From NCBI RefSeq assembly GCF_029222965.1, contig NZ_JARHUD010000008.1:1-64000 (forward strand): a DNA stretch of 64,000 nt, read 5' to 3'. The position numbers and the translations under genes are program-made. Each line of letters begins with the position of its first letter. Within the stretch, counting starts at the first letter, position 1. Shown here in pieces: positions 56,539-64,000 of the stretch. This DNA comes from Aquibaculum arenosum (GTDB lineage Bacteria; Pseudomonadota; Alphaproteobacteria; Kiloniellales; DSM-21159). The notes under the pieces were generated by a model that was given only the letters and a program-made list of their open reading frames with translations, had not been told where the DNA came from and searched no databases.

Positions 56539-58044
56539 TCAGGCCCCGGGCCGCACCACCATGCAGTCGCGGCCGCGCCCCTTGAGGCTGCTGCAGGCCT
56601 GCCGTGCCTGCGCTTCCGCCAGGCTGGCCAGGCGGGCGCGGTAAAGGGTCTGGCCGTTCACCCGCACCTGCGGCACCGAGACATGCCCACCTGGCAGGGA
56701 CAGCGAAGAAGCAGCGGATGTGGCCGCGTCGCGGGCCATGGCTTCGCGGCTATAGGCACCGACCTGCACCGACCAGCCGCCACCTGCTCCGGAAGACGCC
56801 GTGCGGGGTGCCGGCGGACGCGCGGGGACTTGCTGGCGTTGCGACCGGGCCGCAGCGGTCGAGCCGGGCCCCGGCAAGGGAAAAGCCCCGGCACCCGTTT
56901 GGGATACCGAGGCCGTGGCTTGTGGGCGAGGTTGAGGCTCAGGCGCCCGGCTGCTGCTCTGTTGCGGCAGGGGGAAGGCACCGCTGCGGGCATCGGGCGC
57001 TTTTTGCAGGGGCCGGCTCTGTTCGTGGATCCAGGGAGAGAGCTGGCGTGGCCCGCTGGGCACCGTCGGCGCGACACTTCTGCTCTGGGCCGGCGGCGAG
57101 GCGGAGGCCGGAGGCGGCGGCTCTCGCGGCGCCACAGATCTGGGCAAAGGCATCACGCCCTGGCGCGGCGCCGGCTGTTGGACTCTGGGTGCAGGCGCCG
57201 AACGAACCGGCGGTGTGCTGGCTCTGGGCGCCGATTGAGCCGGCGGCCGCCAGGCGGGAGTCGCGGCTGGCGCTGCGACGCGAGGTGCTGTCCGGGGCGC
57301 AATCTGCGGCGCCTCGACGCTGGGGACCGGGACCGGCGCATAGGATGTACCTAGGTCGCTGTAGTAAGAGGAGGTTCCCGAGTTGGGCACCGCTCCTCCC
57401 CACAGAGGCAGAACCCCGGTGTCCATGCGCACGGCCCCATTCTCGAAGCCGTAGAGCAGCGCTTCGGGTGGCACGTCCGAGCCACCGCAGCGCCGATACT
57501 CCATCTCCAGCGCGCTCATATAGGTCGGCAGGGTCCTGGTCGGGTGATCAAGCGTCTGCCAGGCGAAGACGCAGCTCTGATCGCCATGACGGGCTGTGGC
57601 ATAGACATAACTGCCATAGCGGTTGTTGCGGGGTGCCGCCTGGATCTCCGCCCGAATGCCGGGAAACTCCTCCTGCAGCCGGCGCTGGATCCGTGCCTGG
57701 GAATAGCGAGTTCGCGAGAGGCTGTGCCGTTTCAAGGCGAACCAGTCTGCCGCATCGGTACCCTTGGTGAAGAAGCGCAGCGACATGTAGTTATCACCGG
57801 GCAGGTAGCTGTCACTGGCCAGCCCCAGGCGCTGTTCCATTCCGTTGTCCCAGAGCCGCTGGGACACGCCGATCAGCGATCCGGCATCTTCCGGCGGAAA
57901 GAGAAACAGCGACTTGGAAACCTCCAACCCGTCCCACTGATAGGGCGACAGGCGCTGCTCCAGCGTTTGTGGAGGACCGGACTGGCAGGCCGCGAGCAGG
58001 AGCGCCACCAAAAATGTGGCGATGAATGAATGAGTACGGGTCAT
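56539..58044 (-). CDS. bcsN: BcsN-like lipoprotein with C-terminal SPOR domain
   Basis: A 501-residue outer-membrane-type lipoprotein. The signal ends in a lipobox LAAC with Cys20. Residues 30-215 form a folded part resembling the BcsN family of alphaproteobacterial cellulose operons (SLFLFPPEDA, FFTKGTDAADWFALKRHSLS, RRLQEEFPGIRAEI). Residues about 240-420 are Pro/Ala/Ser-rich linker. Residues 425-500 form a SPOR repeat (GGWSVQVGAYSREAMARDAA ... LYRARLASLAEAQARQACSSLKGRGRDC), which binds denuded peptidoglycan. It overlaps the bcsK stop by four bases. I do not recall SPOR as a usual BcsN part. Confidence 0.72.
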   Translation of the reverse strand: MTRTHSFIATFLVALLLAACQSGPPQTLEQRLSPYQWDGLEVSKSLFLFPPEDAGSLIGVSQRLWDNGMEQRLGLASDSYLPGDNYMSLRFFTKGTDAADWFALKRHSLSRTRYSQARIQRRLQEEFPGIRAEIQAAPRNNRYGSYVYATARHGDQSCVFAWQTLDHPTRTLPTYMSALEMEYRRCGGSDVPPEALLYGFENGAVRMDTGVLPLWGGAVPNSGTSSYYSDLGTSYAPVPVPSVEAPQIAPRTAPRVAAPAATPAWRPPAQSAPRASTPPVRSAPAPRVQQPAPRQGVMPLPRSVAPREPPPPASASPPAQSRSVAPTVPSGPRQLSPWIHEQSRPLQKAPDARSGAFPLPQQSSSRAPEPQPRPQATASVSQTGAGAFPLPGPGSTAAARSQRQQVPARPPAPRTASSGAGGGWSVQVGAYSREAMARDAATSAASSLSLPGGHVSVPQVRVNGQTLYRARLASLAEAQARQACSSLKGRGRDCMVVRPGA

Positions 58045-60059
58045 TTCAGCTCACGTTCCTTGAGGAGCCGCAAGCCCAACTGCGTATCACGGGTGCTCAT
58101 CTGTTGGTCCAGGCGCTTGAAGGTCGTGCGCGCCCTCTCGAACTGGTTGGAATTCAGATAGGCCCAGCCCTGGAGCTCCGCGAGATAGCGCGGCAGCGGC
58201 GCAACACGCTGATGCGCCTCCATCAGTCGCAAGGACTGCTGATAGTCGCCGTTGTCGAAGGCCGCTGACGCCATGTTGGCCATGGCTTGGGAAAAAACCT
58301 CCTGCTTCTGCTCTGCGGTCATGGGCAGGGCGTGCATCTGCTGCATGGCCTCGTCCACCTGACCACGCTGCAGCAGTGTGAGGAGATAGCCATAGCTGGC
58401 CTGGGCATAGGCCTCCTCGTCGCGCGCCTCGGCCATCACCTGTTGGAAGGTGGCCATGGCTTCGGCGCTTCGATCCGCTTCCAAAAGACACCAGGCCCGA
58501 ACGCTACGGTCACCGCCGGAGAGCGACGGCCCGCTAGTCAGCTGCAGGCAACTTGCGATCTGGCCGCGCTGCAGGGCCGTGGCTGCGGCACTTGGTGCGC
58601 CCCCGCCGCCGTCGCCCAGCATCTCGGCAATGCGCGAGGATCGGCCGGCCCATTCCGCTGCCAGCGCATCGAACCCAGCCTGATCACCCAGCTGCTGCAG
58701 GGCCACTGCCAGGCCCACAGCCGCATCCTCACTTTCACGCCAGTTGAGAGACTGCCGGAACCAGGCCTCCGCCGCATAGGGTTCCTCCAGTTCCATGGCA
58801 GCCCACCCCAAGGCCAAAGCCGTCGAGGCATCGCGATTGCGCTCCGCGTACTCGGCAAGCTTTGCAGCCACCTCCAGGTTCACCGGCTTGCCGTCACCCC
58901 CAAGCCTTCCAGTCAACAGGCCGATGTAGCTGCGGTAGATCGCCGGGGAAGAACTGGCATGCCGGGAAGCCAGCGCCTCGGCATCGCCGGTTCGTCCCAA
59001 GCGCATCAGGGCCAGCACCCGTCCTTCCACGGCATCGATGCCAGCACCCCAATCCTGCGCCGCCTGAAACCAGGAGTTGGCATCGGCCCAGGAACGGCGT
59101 TCGGCAAAGTACCAACCAAGGGTCAGGGCCAGTTCGGCGTCCTGCCCCTCACGGGCTTCGCCCTGCAGGCCCTGCAGCAGTTCCGGCGCCAGATCCTCGC
59201 CGCCGGAAAGCCGCTCGGCGAGGCGGCCGCGACGTAGGTCCTCGCGCACGCGCGCGGCCTCCTCGGTTTGCCCCAGACGACGTTCCACCAGGGCGTCGAG
59301 GGCAATCAGCCGCTCATCGTCCAGCAGTTCACTGGCCTTCTGCAGAGTGGCAAGCAGAACGCTCTCGTCGTTGCAGGTGGAAAGGATGCCGCGATAGACC
59401 TCAGCGCCCTGGTTCGGGCGCTCCATGCGCACAAAGGCCTCAGCCACTGTCCAGGCGTTATCGACGCGCTCGCAACTGATCAATGCCGGTTCTTCGCGCG
59501 ACAGTTCGATAACCCGGCCCCACTGCTCCGCCTGCGCGGCCGCACGCAGACGCTCCTGCGCTTCAGCCAGATCGAGTTGTTCCAACAGTTCTTCCGAGGG
59601 GGAATAGCCCGGGGAGGTCTGCTGCAACTCCGCAATGCTCTCGCGCACCTCGGCATAGCGACCCTCGGCAAAGAGATTCCAAAGCGGCGACTCGTCGAAG
59701 CCGCCGCCCGCATCGGGATTGAAGAGGTCGTCCGGAGGCTGCCAGGTGGGATCGATGGAGCGCAGCCGGCGGATCTCGGCTTCCAGCCGCTCCAGATCGC
59801 GCATCCGCGCGTAGTAGCGCAGCGCCGTTTCATCCAGCGCGTCGTCCTCTTCGGCCTGCGCCGCGGCGCTCTCACCCGAGCCGTCGGATGCCCCGCTATC
59901 CTCCTCCGATTCGGCTTCCTCCTGGACCTGCGGCGCCACCGTTTCCTCGGTCGATTCCGGTTCTTCGTTCTGGGCATGCAACTGGTTCGGCTGCCCAAGC
60001 ATAAGGGGCAGCGCCAGCATGCCCATCGCGATCAACCATCGGCACCAGCGTCTCAGCAT
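58041..60059 (-). CDS. TPR protein of the cellulose operon (BcsK-like)
   Basis: A 672-residue exported protein. Residues 1-29 form a signal peptide ending HAQ, and residues 30-75 are strongly acidic (E/S/A-rich). The rest is helical repeats of TPR/Sel1 type, with repeated W.A.SWFQ.A and ALALGWAAMELEEPYAAEAW-like phrases. No outer-membrane barrel is present, so it is not a full BcsC; it corresponds to BcsK of type III operons. It probably scaffolds the periplasmic part of the complex. It overlaps bcsZ by 7 bases and bcsN by 4. Confidence 0.75.
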   Translation of the reverse strand: MLRRWCRWLIAMGMLALPLMLGQPNQLHAQNEEPESTEETVAPQVQEEAESEEDSGASDGSGESAAAQAEEDDALDETALRYYARMRDLERLEAEIRRLRSIDPTWQPPDDLFNPDAGGGFDESPLWNLFAEGRYAEVRESIAELQQTSPGYSPSEELLEQLDLAEAQERLRAAAQAEQWGRVIELSREEPALISCERVDNAWTVAEAFVRMERPNQGAEVYRGILSTCNDESVLLATLQKASELLDDERLIALDALVERRLGQTEEAARVREDLRRGRLAERLSGGEDLAPELLQGLQGEAREGQDAELALTLGWYFAERRSWADANSWFQAAQDWGAGIDAVEGRVLALMRLGRTGDAEALASRHASSSPAIYRSYIGLLTGRLGGDGKPVNLEVAAKLAEYAERNRDASTALALGWAAMELEEPYAAEAWFRQSLNWRESEDAAVGLAVALQQLGDQAGFDALAAEWAGRSSRIAEMLGDGGGGAPSAAATALQRGQIASCLQLTSGPSLSGGDRSVRAWCLLEADRSAEAMATFQQVMAEARDEEAYAQASYGYLLTLLQRGQVDEAMQQMHALPMTAEQKQEVFSQAMANMASAAFDNGDYQQSLRLMEAHQRVAPLPRYLAELQGWAYLNSNQFERARTTFKRLDQQMSTRDTQLGLRLLKERELK

Positions 60060-61084
60060 TCCGGAAACCCGCGGTCTCTGTACAGATTCGACAACAACAG
60101 GAGAGTCGCGGGGTAGTAAAAGCTTTCTGGTGAAAGACTCCGCTGTCCCACTCCCTGCTCTTGCCTTGCGCAGGCAAGCAACTGCCGCAATGCATCGTAG
60201 GCGGGATCGTCGTTGAATTCTACCTCTGCCTCGCCATCCAGCGGCTGAATGACCGGGAAAGGCGTACCTTCATCGCCCCAGGAGCGCGCAAAGGCGCCCG
60301 GGACTTCAGCTTCTTCCACCCCGCCACCCGCCAAATAGAGCGGCACGCGCAGCGCGTTATAGCCGGACTCCCAGGGCAGGTCCTCGGTGGGAGCGAAGCT
60401 GCCATCGGCTTGCACGACGACCCAGTCGGGGATCAAGGGATAAGTGGCGATCAGATCGCGCAAGAGCTCACGCCCACTGTCGATCAGGGCCTGCCAGGTC
60501 GGATCGGGATCGAGTTCCTGCATCTCCTCCAGGCTAGCAAAAATCCAGTAGGAGGGGTTCACCACCAGACCGTCGTCCTGATCGAAACCTTCACTCCCGG
60601 GAATCAGCAGCGTATAGGGCCCCACCTCGCGCACCAGGTTGTTGCGGATCGCCAGCGCAAGGTCCTCCGCTGCCTCGCGGTAGTCCTGTCGTTGCCAGCG
60701 TTTTGCAGCAAGCGAGAGGGCGTGCGCGATCAGCAGATCCCCGTCGGACGCATTGTTCACGTCGGTGATCGGCGGCTGGGACTCGGGATCGTAGCGCCAG
60801 GCCACCAGCCCGTCGTCGCGGATCAGGAGGTTGTTGCGCGTCCAGGTCCAGACCCGGGCAAAGACGCCGGGACTGTCCAGTTCGGCCGCAAGCAGCAAAG
60901 TGTAACCCTGGCTTTCGGAATGGGAGATGCCCGCATTGCCGTCATCGACCACGCGCCCATCCGCCGCCACGTGAACCTCCTGGAACACCTCCCAGGAGCG
61001 TTGCAGCGAATCCCTCGCATGGCTCATAGCGGACAGCCCCACCACCATCACCATGGCACCCAAAAAAGCCTTAACCCAGATCAC
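60053..61084 (-). CDS. bcsZ: cellulose-operon endoglucanase, GH8
   Basis: A 343-residue periplasmic beta-1,4-glucanase that trims nascent cellulose. Residues 1-23 form a signal peptide. The acid Glu57 is in GISHSESQGYTLLLAAEL, and the Asp residues of VNNASDGDLLIAHAL (114 and 116) mark the second catalytic region. PSYWIFASLEEM and the ALRVPLYLAGG segment are further GH8 landmarks. It overlaps bcsB upstream by 14 bases. Confidence 0.9.
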   Translation of the reverse strand: MIWVKAFLGAMVMVVGLSAMSHARDSLQRSWEVFQEVHVAADGRVVDDGNAGISHSESQGYTLLLAAELDSPGVFARVWTWTRNNLLIRDDGLVAWRYDPESQPPITDVNNASDGDLLIAHALSLAAKRWQRQDYREAAEDLALAIRNNLVREVGPYTLLIPGSEGFDQDDGLVVNPSYWIFASLEEMQELDPDPTWQALIDSGRELLRDLIATYPLIPDWVVVQADGSFAPTEDLPWESGYNALRVPLYLAGGGVEEAEVPGAFARSWGDEGTPFPVIQPLDGEAEVEFNDDPAYDALRQLLACARQEQGVGQRSLSPESFYYPATLLLLSNLYRDRGFPEC

Positions 61085-63803
61085 GACGGCGGCGATCCAT
61101 CCGCAGCAGCATGTAGGTCACCGCGCTGAGCAGGAAGACAATCATGCCCGTGCTCACCAGCAGGGCCAGCACGTTGCGCGACAGCCAGTTGCTCAGAATG
61201 AGACGCAGATTGCCCAGTGATGTGGTGGGCGGCATCACCGTGTAGGGTTCTCCCACTGCGCCCGTGCCCAGCGTTTGCGGCTGCGGCCCCCATACTGCCA
61301 AGTCTCCCTTCAAGCTCACCCAGTAGTCAGGCTGCACCAGTCGCTTGACGCCGGCAAGCAGAAGTCGGCTGTCGAGCGCGGTGACCAGCGTCACGGTCCG
61401 CCCGGGAGAGCTGTAGGCCTCGTACTGCATCATGACTGCGGTCACATCGCCGCTGCTTCCACTCAGAAACCGCTGGGCGGCCTGCTCTGCCTGCATGCTC
61501 TGGGCCAGCGCGGGGAGCAGGCTGACCAGACGATGATACCAGCTCCGCTCCGAGTCCTCCTGCTCGCGCGAACCGCGACGCCAGCTTTCGCGCGGCGTGC
61601 TTTCATCCGCTTCGTCGCTCTCGTCAAAACTCTGAGCGACAATGCGCTCCTGCGGCACGCCACTGCGCATCGCCTCGATCCGCTGCAGCAGCGACTCGGT
61701 GGCGGTGGTGGCCGCGATCTCGCGTTCATCCGACACCAGAGGATCGATCGGACGATGGTAGTTCCAGGCAGTCACGATGTCCTGCTGGCGCAAAGGCGCG
61801 TTGGCGAAGACTGTCGGCCGCAGGTTGTTGGTCGGCCCCACGACCAGAAGGTTGCGCGAAGACATGTCCGGATAGCTGAAGGTCGGACGCAAGCGCAGCC
61901 GGTCGTCCGCCTGCCGCGCCACCGCTGCCGCAACCACCAAGGCTGAGTTGATCGTCTGCAGATCCCGCACCGCGATATAGAGATCGCTCAGCACCGGCTG
62001 TCCGTTGTTCACGTAGGGAAAGCCCCGCTTCACGAAGAGATCCAGGTCCGGCAAATGCCCCAGTCGGGCATAGCCGGGGAATGTCAGCTCCGTGTCGGGA
62101 TGCAAGACGAAGCGCGGCGGTTGGTCGATGTTGATGGTGCCGGGCGGACAGAAGCCCTGATTGTCGGCATTGAGAGCCGGAAGGCTCACCTCGAACTCAA
62201 TCTCGTTCACACCCGGCTTGAAGTTGCGCAGCGGCAAGCTGATGAGCCTGTCGTTCATCACCTCGCCCTGGGGGTCGTTCAAGCCGAGCAGGGCCGAACC
62301 GGTGCCGTTGACGAAGATGTTCAGCGCGCTGTTCCGGTCCAGCCCAGGCGCATAGGAGGCGTTGAGTTTCAAGGTGACGGCATCATCGTTGGCCGCGAAG
62401 AAGTCATCCGGAAGCAGAAGTTCCGTTTTGATCGAGCGGCGCAGTCCGCCCACTTCGGTTTCCGGGGTCCCGAGCTGGGCCAGAGTGACACTCTCGCCAC
62501 CTTGGATGGGCTTGCGCGGCGGCCGGGGGCGTTGCAGAGCCGGTGAGAGATCAGAGATCACGGCGTTGGAGCGGGCCGGCATCTCGAGCTCCTGCGAGGC
62601 CCAGGCGGCAATCGCATCACTCACCTCTTCCCGGTTCTGTCCGGAAAAGATGAGCACCGCGCTGCCGTCGCCACGTCCCAGATTATGTACGCCCACGTAC
62701 GGACCCGAGACGAAGCTCATGATCTCACGCGGGACCATTCCGCTCAATTCGTTGGCGGTGCCGAAAAGCGCCAGCATGCCGCCGGGTAAGGCATCGCGAT
62801 CAAAGACCGGCAGCGCCGTTGCAGGGCGGCCAGCGCGCTCCAGACTCTCAAGCGACACAAGTTGAAAGTCCGGCAGGTCTCCTGGTGCGCGCCGGGCTGC
62901 GCCCTGGACCAGCTCAAGAGCGTCGGCAACCCAGTCTTCAGCCGGGCTGTTGGAGGGCGCCAGCAGAGTAAGCCGCCGCGGCCCGTTTATGCCCGAGGCC
63001 AGGGCATAGTCAAAGCTCGCCAGGGAGGGGGGAGCCAGAGGCTGGGCCAGGCGCACCTCGATCCCGCTGGCCAGAGCGTCCACCGCGCTCCAGAGTTCGT
63101 AGATGCCATTGATCGAACAGAGAACGCGGTGGTTCTGTCGCGCGCGAACCACAACCTCGTTGGGCCCTGGCCGGAGCAGCCCCTCGGGCAGATCTGCCCG
63201 TATGTCCTGCGCTCCGGAAACGGCACGCGGCGCGAAGCTGGCAACCAAGCGACCGTTGACGGCGACGTCAAGACGAGAGGCGGCGGGCAGAACCTCGACC
63301 GAGTTCAGATAGCGAATGAAAATGCGGGAGTCGGCGACCACTGATTCCGCCGGCAGGGTGACCGTAAAGCGGCGCTCGGCCTCCTGCTGCTCCAGGAGAA
63401 CTTCTCGATTGTCGTCCGGCAGATTCCCTTCGAGCGGCAGAAAGCGCCAAGCTGCGCCGCGCTGCGCCTCCATACGAGGATCGCTTTGCAGGACATAGGG
63501 ATCGCGCACGCTCGGTGCTTCACGCTCCACGTTTGTCTGCACCTGCGATTCCTGGCCGGAACCTCCCTGCCGCTGCTGTTGCGGCAGAACGCGAAGGTCC
63601 GCATCAGGATCGCCGAGCGCCCCAGTAGCGCCAGATTGCCCATTTTCCATCTCGTTCGCATCGAGTGGTGGCAAGGGAATCAGGGTCTGCGCTTGCGCGT
63701 TTGCGCTGCCAAGAGCAAACGCGATGCCACAAAGGGCTGTCAGTGCAACACCCAGAAACGCCGAACGCAGCCGGGTCATGTGCCATCCCCCAAATCCGGT
63801 CAT
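61071..63803 (-). CDS. bcsB: cellulose synthase regulatory subunit BcsB
   Basis: A 910-residue periplasmic protein anchored by one C-terminal helix (about 875-900, LALLVSTGMIVFLLSAVTYM). It guides the glucan through the periplasm with its carbohydrate- and flavodoxin-like domains: RIFIRYLNSVEVLPAASRLDV, RADLPEGLLRPGPNEVVVRA, LALFGTANELSGMVPREIM and YARLGHLPDLDLFVKRGFPY. A signal peptide ends near ANAQA. The ATG at 63803 overlaps the bcsA stop (ATGA) and follows GGAGG. Its length exceeds the more common 750-800, mainly through a polar insert near 700-760. Confidence 0.9.
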   Translation of the reverse strand: MTGFGGWHMTRLRSAFLGVALTALCGIAFALGSANAQAQTLIPLPPLDANEMENGQSGATGALGDPDADLRVLPQQQRQGGSGQESQVQTNVEREAPSVRDPYVLQSDPRMEAQRGAAWRFLPLEGNLPDDNREVLLEQQEAERRFTVTLPAESVVADSRIFIRYLNSVEVLPAASRLDVAVNGRLVASFAPRAVSGAQDIRADLPEGLLRPGPNEVVVRARQNHRVLCSINGIYELWSAVDALASGIEVRLAQPLAPPSLASFDYALASGINGPRRLTLLAPSNSPAEDWVADALELVQGAARRAPGDLPDFQLVSLESLERAGRPATALPVFDRDALPGGMLALFGTANELSGMVPREIMSFVSGPYVGVHNLGRGDGSAVLIFSGQNREEVSDAIAAWASQELEMPARSNAVISDLSPALQRPRPPRKPIQGGESVTLAQLGTPETEVGGLRRSIKTELLLPDDFFAANDDAVTLKLNASYAPGLDRNSALNIFVNGTGSALLGLNDPQGEVMNDRLISLPLRNFKPGVNEIEFEVSLPALNADNQGFCPPGTINIDQPPRFVLHPDTELTFPGYARLGHLPDLDLFVKRGFPYVNNGQPVLSDLYIAVRDLQTINSALVVAAAVARQADDRLRLRPTFSYPDMSSRNLLVVGPTNNLRPTVFANAPLRQQDIVTAWNYHRPIDPLVSDEREIAATTATESLLQRIEAMRSGVPQERIVAQSFDESDEADESTPRESWRRGSREQEDSERSWYHRLVSLLPALAQSMQAEQAAQRFLSGSSGDVTAVMMQYEAYSSPGRTVTLVTALDSRLLLAGVKRLVQPDYWVSLKGDLAVWGPQPQTLGTGAVGEPYTVMPPTTSLGNLRLILSNWLSRNVLALLVSTGMIVFLLSAVTYMLLRMDRRRRDLG

Positions 63804-64000
63804 CCCGCAGCCTCCATTGGATGGTGGGAGAAGCGGCTGTGACCGACATCCTTTTTGCTGACCTCGAGCACCGGATCGAAACCGCGCGGAGAAGGCGCGT
63901 CCTGTAGCTTTAGGAGGAAGCGAGCGACGTAGTAGATCGAGAGCGCAGATCCCAGAAGGAAGCGCAGTACACCCATAACAACACCCGGCGATCGGGCTCT
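63800..64000 (-). CDS. bcsA: C-terminal end of bcsA (partial)
   Basis: A frame open to the right edge gives the last 66 residues of a protein, with one hydrophobic segment (VLRFLLGSALSIYYVARFLL) followed by a charged tail, and its stop overlaps bcsB by four bases. Position just before bcsB in the operon makes it the likely cellulose synthase catalytic subunit BcsA. The catalytic domain and PilZ region are outside the window, so this rests on context. Confidence 0.6.
   Translation of the reverse strand, partial: RARSPGVVMGVLRFLLGSALSIYYVARFLLKLQDAPSPRGFDPVLEVSKKDVGHSRFSHHPMEAAG

Overview
The window is GC-rich and densely coded, and it looks like the chromosome of a free-living alphaproteobacterium, probably Rhodospirillales/Kiloniellales-like (inference; no rRNA or species marker is present). 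Support comes from alphaproteobacterial arrangements: a DUF3426 zinc-ribbon gene divergent from ftsE-ftsX-ydcF-plsC; an NDUFAF5-type methyltransferase beside comF, grxC and a nitrilase-family gene; pyrB next to a catalytically degenerate pyrC; an Irr-type palindrome upstream of dps; and a bcs operon with bcsK/bcsN in place of bcsC. No tRNA, rRNA, CRISPR array, insertion sequence or prophage was recognised.

Layout. 1-0.3 kb: the first codons of a leftward gene and a 57-residue sulfotransferase remnant. 0.45-4.8 kb: bifunctional salicylyl-CoA 5-hydroxylase behind a perfect 20-bp palindrome, a PAS_5 protein and a YeiH-type exporter. 4.9-9.8 kb: a tripartite tricarboxylate transporter (TctCBA), a divergent TauD-family dioxygenase and a GntR/FCD regulator, with a shared operator-like motif at both promoters. 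9.9-13.9 kb: mmsA, a conserved hypothetical, serB and miaA. 14-17.6 kb: ilvB-ilvN-ilvC, preceded by a possible leader peptide and attenuator and ended by a strong terminator. 17.6-24.4 kb: a double-heptad inverted repeat, a tandem Usp protein and a five-gene peptide/nickel-type ABC transporter. 24.6-29 kb: lipid kinase, SH3 protein, 2-hydroxyacid dehydrogenase, Tat-exported carbonic anhydrase and a PLP dehydratase. 29-34.4 kb: an unassigned methyltransferase with a long 5' leader, the DUF3426 protein and ftsEX-ydcF-plsC. 34.4-41.2 kb: dps, methyltransferase, comF, grxC, nitrilase, mtgA, pyrB and pyrC'.

41.2-50.9 kb is a carboxylate/methylamine-type region. It holds a tartrate/D-malate dehydrogenase with its own TctCBA transporter, a divergent XRE-cupin regulator, then mgsABC-like (glxBCD) genes and a gmaS/glnT-like glutamine synthetase. 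50.9-56.5 kb carries DUF488, nsrR and a divergent group III truncated haemoglobin, then 5-formyl-THF cyclo-ligase, mtnA, an Old Yellow Enzyme and azlCD. 56.5-64 kb is a cellulose operon, bcsA(partial)-bcsB-bcsZ-bcsK-bcsN, all leftward with overlapping ends.

How the genes work together: two complete TTT transporters each sit beside a candidate catabolic enzyme and regulator. The mgs/gmaS set can plausibly turn methylamine into N-methylglutamate, although the dehydrogenase of that pathway is not in the window. The most interesting signals are regulatory DNA: perfect palindromes at 2836, 35012 and 46405; the shared GntR motif; the ilv leader; the paired 37-nt repeats at 17.6 kb; and hairpins inside two operons. 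The SPOR-tailed BcsN lipoprotein and the metal-site-less dihydroorotase are the most interesting proteins.
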